The position numbers and the translations under genes were made by a program. Of a stretch of DNA of 12,939 nucleotides, positions 9,582-12,939 are shown one piece after another. The notes under the pieces were generated by a model that ran no database searches, was not told the origin of the DNA, and saw nothing but the letters and a program-made list of their open reading frames with translations. Numbering within the stretch: position 1 is the stretch's first letter; every line of letters begins with the position of its first letter. Origin of the DNA: Gryganskiella cystojenkinii (Eukaryota; Mortierellomycota; Mortierellomycetes; Mortierellales; Mortierellaceae); the NCBI GenBank assembly GCA_015852425.1, contig JAAAIG010000729.1:1-12939 (forward strand), read 5' to 3'.

Positions 9582-9605
9582 GTGGGCTGGAGCCCCTCAG
9601 CCCAC
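9582..9605. repeat. Inverted repeat able to form an 8 bp hairpin
   Basis: GTGGGCTG (9582-9589) and CAGCCCAC (9598-9605) are exact reverse complements around GAGCCCCT. It is preceded by eight T on the plus strand. An alternative pairing GGGCT-GG-AGCCC uses the same bases. Function is unknown. Confidence 0.5.
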
Positions 9606-10146
9606 TTCCTCTTTTTTGCTTGCTGGAGATGAACCTTGCATGTCTCCATGAGCTGGTTCTTCAGTTTTTTTTTATTTCCCCCGAGGAGAAAAAATGAAGG
9701 GTTAGAAATTGGTTGTTGAAAGGTTTGTCGATTTTGCCCGTTGCGTCTGTTCCACAAACACCGAAGGCAAACACAGAATAGACTACAACAAGCAACGTGG
9801 GTGCTCGTTCCCCCCTTTAGTTACAAATCCGCCTGAAGGCACCCCTCGACTCTGTCTCTCTCCCGAGTCCATCGATGATCATTCAAATTCGCAAATTGTG
9901 AGCGGGATGGAAACTGGAAAGAAGGGGTCAAAGACTGACCAAGTCATCCAAGGGGGGTGAGGGAAGGAAGGAGAGGGAAGCATGTGCGAGCAATATTTTT
10001 TTTTCTGCTGACAGAATGTGTCCTTCTGCATTGGCCCCGACCTTCGGGCCAGACGCGGGTCCGGCCAAAGACGCTCCTTTCCGAAATCTTGAAATCTTGG
10101 AACAAACTTCAAAGTTCTTTCTATTTCTTTGCTCTTTTTTTGAACC

Positions 10147-10164
10147 AAAAAAAAAAAAAAAAAA
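10147..10164. repeat. Poly(A) run of 18
   Basis: Eighteen consecutive A on the plus strand lie in the gene-poor region. It could be a simple slippage tract or an old retroposed poly(A) tail. No matching upstream cDNA-like sequence or target-site duplication was recognised, so the simple tract is preferred. Confidence 0.7.
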
Positions 10165-10683
10165 TGTCATTGAACAAAATAGAAAAACCTTTTCTCTCAA
10201 CAAGAACCCTGCAAATTCACTCCACTGTTGGGTTATTGAACAAAGAAAAAGTGAATTGAAGGCAAAAGGGGCGGAGGCGGAGGGGGTGACAGGGCGAGGT
10301 GATCGCTCTTTTTCACTTTGCTCGTTATTGAGTCCGTCGTCAACCATGAGTAGCAAAGATTCTTACTTAATAAGAAATGAAGAAAGAAAAGTCAGCCTAA
10401 GAAAGTTCATCGTGTCTACTACTTTGCCGTTTGAGCGCGCTTCGTATGGCCGATCGACGCCCTCCCCAGGTCCCGTGTTGAATTCCTCATGATTCGCTGC
10501 TCCTCGGGGGAGCAGTAACATGTACAACTCTTTCGGCCGTTCAAAAAAACACAGTAGACTCAAAGTTTGCGGGCTGGTTGACTCTGTCATGTTGACAGTG
10601 GTGGTGCCGTTGGTGTTGGTTGGTTTCTTTTTCTCTATCAAAGGCTCGTGCCCAACTATGAGGCAAAAACCAAAGCAGATTTG

Positions 10684-10691
10684 TATAAAAA
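10684..10691 (+). promoter_or_regulatory. TATA-like box of the membrane-protein gene
   Basis: TATAAAAA sits 288 bp before the ATG at 10979. The interval between them is strongly C/T-rich on the plus strand and then A/C-rich just before the ATG, as expected for a fungal transcription start and leader. Confidence 0.55.
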
Positions 10692-10978
10692 CCCTTGACC
10701 CTTTTTTTCTCTGGTCTGTTCATTTTTCTCTCTTTATTTTCATCTTATCTTTATTTTAGCATCGCCTCCTTCACCTTTCCCTCCTCCTTCGTCTCCTTCT
10801 TTCTCTTGTTTCTTCCTTTCCTTTTTCCCCCTTTGCTTGCCTTTCCATTTGCATACACCGTATACCCTTTCTTCCAACTCAACACACTTTTTTTTGCAAT
10901 CTTTTTTCCCACCCAAAGGACTCCTGTAATTGACCAATCGAAACACCTTCATCACAAAAACAAAAAACCACAAATATC

Positions 10979-12939
10979 ATGACGACGACTTTGCGCGATA
11001 AACTCGCCGCTGTCGGCGCTTTCGCTCTCTTGGCTGGCTTGGTAAGAAAGAACGTATAACATGGACAGAGGATAGAATGGGAGGATGGACATGACAAGGA
11101 TATCATCGACGTTACCTTCATAGCAGAATACTTTCTGACCGCACAGATCTTTGATTTCTTTTATCCCACTTTCCATTCTAACGTCTTTTCTGTGTCGATG
11201 GTTACCAACATCTCTTGATTTTTCTCTCACGTTTTAGGTGGCGTCCTTCGTCGGTGTCAACATTGCGGACCCCCCACCACAACATAAATCGCCTGTTACT
11301 GGCTTTCCTACCTGGCATGAAGATTACAAGAGTAAGTCATCTCCCCCCCCCCGCAAACACACTTTACTTTGCCACCCTCAGTATAACGTCATTGTCTGCG
11401 GCCGACCCAGGAGTAATAGATCGATCATTCAAGAACTGACAGCCCGACAAATCGAATGACCTACGACGAGAGAGTTGGGCTGGAGGCAACCGACAATGTG
11501 GACAGTGCCACTTCTCCTCGGAAAAAAAAGAAAAAAAAATCCTAAGAGAGCCCTGGCGAAAGTGCAGTGCAGCAACAGGGCTGTCGCTAGGCTCGACCCA
11601 GCCCTCTCTCCTCGCTACGTGACTGCCGAAGGCGGTCATGTCCTCGTAGAGGGGCTGGAGGCAAATGTGGCCCTTTACATAGGATGGATATAAAAGGAAG
11701 GTGCTTAAGGGTTTTACATGGATTTTGTGCGTCCTCAGTCCAAGGCTTAATTCGAGGCATGAAGAATTGCATGTAAAACCCTTAAGCACCTTCCTTTTAT
11801 ATCCATCCTATGTAAAGGGCCACATTTGCCTCCAGCCCCTCTACGAGGACATGACCGCCTTCGGCAGTCACGTAGCGAGGAGAGAGGGCTGGGTCGAGCC
11901 TAGGCTGTCGCCACCAAAAAGACAACCCCTTAAACCCTAAAAGCAATCAAGAAAAAAAGGAAAATCTCTGCTCACATTCTTCGTTCTTTTTTTTTGTTCA
12001 CTTTCTTAATGTATAGACGAGACCAGGGAGGTGACATTTTCGTTCACGTTATTAGCCTTGTTGTTCAGCAGCGGTTCTGCCTATGTGGCCCACAGGGCCG
12101 TCCGGAAACCATCCCGGTCCCTGACCGGATTCGTGACCCTGTCCAGCGGACATGAGAACGCCTCGACACAGATCAACCAGTTTATTCTTTATTACATTGA
12201 TGCGACATGGGTCGCCGTCGTAGGTTACTTATTTCTGGATGTCGGCAAGATCTGGGCCGTGGTCGGAGCACTCCACAACTTACTCGAGGTTGCATTGTTG
12301 ATCATTTTCCAATCCGGCGGTCGTGTCAACGGCATGTCGTTCGGCCTGTACATGTTCCTCTACGTCTGTATAACGATCCTGCTGAGTGTCTATCTCCAAT
12401 GGCCCCTGGATGCCATCTTTTTCCGTTGGCAAGGACTATGCTCTGACTTCGGACTGATCGTCATGTTTGTCCGTACGTATTACTCGACCAAGAAGCAACT
12501 CAGTGCGTTTGGATCGCCCGATCGTCATGATCACCAGTTGGCCAAGGCTCAACAGGCTGCAGATATGCTTCAGCAACAACAACTCCTTCAACAGCAACAA
12601 AACAGTGGTGCCATGGCCTCCTCGGCTTCTCTTCAGTCCGTGTCCTTGACCCCTACCACTGGAAACAACAATGGCGCCACCTCCACGAACGGACACCACG
12701 GCCCGTTGCATCAGCTTCATGCCGGATGGAGAAAATTCGTCGCGCGTGCACCCAATCCCTCGGGCAACGATGACGAGCATGAGGGTCTCCCCAGCAGCTT
12801 CCATCAGCAACACCAGGAACGTCGTGCCAACCAGAACACGAACGCGACCTTGACCCCCGAAGGCGCTCACCCTTCCAGGTTCTCTTCCAGCTCCCCGACC
12901 ACATCCAGTAACGGCGAGACGGTCATCGATGTCTTGAAT
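10979..12939 (+). CDS. Unrecognised multi-pass membrane protein with Q/N/S-rich tail (3' end cut by window)
   Basis: Exons are 10979-11041, 11238-11331 and 12017-12939 (still open at the window end), all GT-AG and in frame, giving 360 residues so far. The ATG follows an A-rich leader (AATATCATG). Hydrophobic segments lie at about 8-30, 59-79, 107-127, 129-151, 158-183 and a weaker one at 192-207. Between the first two is a hydrophilic loop with PTWHEDYKNETR, where N53 is a possible glycosylation site. After about 210 the chain is hydrophilic: a glutamine-rich coiled stretch (229-247), then N/S/T/H-rich disordered sequence. This suggests an integral membrane protein with a long, probably cytoplasmic tail. 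Intron 1 splits the first hydrophobic segment, and intron 2 carries a transposon-like insertion. I recognise no named family. Confidence 0.8.
11579..11587. repeat. Left 9 bp target-site duplication of the MITE
   Basis: GGCTGTCGC directly abuts the left arm and is repeated in the same orientation at 11903-11911 after the right arm. Nine bases is the longest exact direct repeat at this boundary. Confidence 0.88.
11588..11720 (+). repeat. Left terminal inverted repeat of the MITE
   Basis: This 133 bp arm runs from TAGGCTCGACCC to GGGTTTTACATG and is the exact reverse complement of 11770-11902 on segment-by-segment reading. Confidence 0.92.
11770..11902 (-). repeat. Right terminal inverted repeat of the MITE
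   Basis: This 133 bp arm starts CATGTAAAACCC and ends GGGTCGAGCCTA. Open frames on opposite strands through the two arms encode the same peptide text only because the arms are copies; they are not genes. Confidence 0.92.
11903..11911. repeat. Right 9 bp target-site duplication of the MITE
   Basis: GGCTGTCGC directly follows the right arm and matches 11579-11587. The unoccupied site would read CAACAGGGCTGTCGCCACC. Confidence 0.88.

Larger units (their letters stand above)
8725..10683. other. Long intergenic region without a convincing gene
   Basis: About 2 kb separates the kinase stop from the TATA-like box of the membrane-protein gene. Open frames on both strands are short, interrupted by A or T runs, and show no recognisable domain or exon chain. 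The first few hundred bases probably hold kinase 3' untranslated sequence and the last part the next promoter. Notable small structures are a 17 bp palindrome at 8932-8948, a hairpin at 9582-9605, a run of 18 A at 10147-10164 and a hairpin at 10497-10515. A non-coding RNA gene cannot be excluded. Confidence 0.5.
11588..11902. mobile_element. MITE with perfect 133 bp terminal inverted repeats, Mutator-like (likely)
   Basis: Two identical, oppositely oriented arms of 133 bp (ends TAGGCTCGACCC and GGGTCGAGCCTA) enclose a 49 bp loop, total 315 bp. The element is flanked by the perfect direct repeat GGCTGTCGC. It has no room for a transposase, so it is non-autonomous. A 9 bp duplication and long inverted repeats fit the Mutator-like superfamily; Merlin elements (8-9 bp duplications) are an alternative. 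hAT (8 bp) fits less well because the arms then end unevenly. I detect no mismatch between arms, suggesting recent insertion or repeated copying by conversion. Each arm contains GGATATAAAAGG reading towards the loop. Confidence 0.9.
11332..12016 (+). other. Intron 2 of the membrane-protein gene (685 bp), carrying a MITE
   Basis: The donor is GTAAGT at 11332 and the acceptor AATGTATAG ends at 12016. Joining K52 to N53 restores the frame and continues hydrophobic coding sequence at once. Removing the 315 bp element and one 9 bp repeat would leave an intron of 361 bp, still longer than its neighbours. Confidence 0.8.

Noticed and set aside
9425..9757. 110-codon minus-strand open frame
   Set aside because: Low-complexity text over several T runs with no motif or promoter.
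10147..10164. Poly(A) run as the tail of a retroposed gene or LINE
   Set aside because: No cDNA-like sequence, reverse transcriptase remnant or flanking duplication was visible.
10016..10492. 158-codon plus-strand open frame
   Set aside because: It runs through an 18 A tract giving a lysine run, has no recognisable domain and no splice context.
11364..11940. Minus and plus open frames with nearly the same peptide
   Set aside because: They are the two arms of the inverted repeat read in opposite directions, not duplicated genes.
12436..12870. 144-codon minus-strand open frame
   Set aside because: Antisense shadow of exon 3 of the membrane-protein gene, whose plus frame is spliced in phase and has clear membrane segments.
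1..12939. CRISPR array, biosynthetic cluster or prokaryotic operon
   Set aside because: No regularly spaced repeats exist, genes are intron-containing and eukaryotic, and the four genes share no evident pathway.

Overview
The window looks like nuclear DNA of a filamentous fungus. It has intron-dense protein genes with short GT-AG introns (mostly 105-224 bp), pyrimidine-rich leaders, and serine/threonine-, Q- and N-rich disordered protein tails. Gene style and protein content suggest an early-diverging lineage, with Mortierella-type fungi (Mortierellomycota) my best guess. That placement is inference; no rRNA or other marker is present. No bacterial, CRISPR, rRNA or tRNA features were found.

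Layout from left to right. (1) At 10-582 lies the possible, unrecognised 3' part of a gene; its frames do not join cleanly. (2) At 1322-1531 (+) is a small intronless gene for a 69-residue serine-rich protein, with a TATA-like box at 1172. (3) Convergent with it, at 4015-1784 (-), is a five-exon gene for a 574-residue AMP-forming acyl-CoA synthetase carrying all the usual adenylation motifs. (4) A strongly pyrimidine-rich 1.5 kb divergent intergenic region follows. (5) At 5535-8724 (+) is a seven-exon gene for a 555-residue AGC-family protein kinase of the flippase-kinase/NRC-2 type (DFD instead of DFG, activation-segment insert, C-terminal FxxF motif). (6) About 2.2 kb without a convincing gene follows. 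(7) At 10979-12939 (+) begins a three-exon gene, cut by the window end, for an unrecognised membrane protein with about six hydrophobic segments and a Q/N/S-rich tail.

The most striking structure lies in intron 2 of that last gene. A 315 bp element (11588-11902) consists of two perfect 133 bp inverted repeats around a 49 bp loop and is flanked by a perfect 9 bp direct repeat (GGCTGTCGC). It is a textbook non-autonomous DNA transposon (MITE), and the 9 bp duplication and long inverted repeats point to the Mutator-like superfamily. Because it sits inside an intron, its transcript would contain a 133 bp RNA hairpin, a possible small-RNA source.

Functionally, the synthetase (acyl-CoA and lipid metabolism), the flippase-type kinase (phospholipid asymmetry and polarity in relatives) and the membrane protein all touch membrane biology. 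Fungal gene order rarely implies a pathway, so I do not claim a cluster. All exon structures were inferred by hand from splice signals, reading-frame continuity and conserved motifs.
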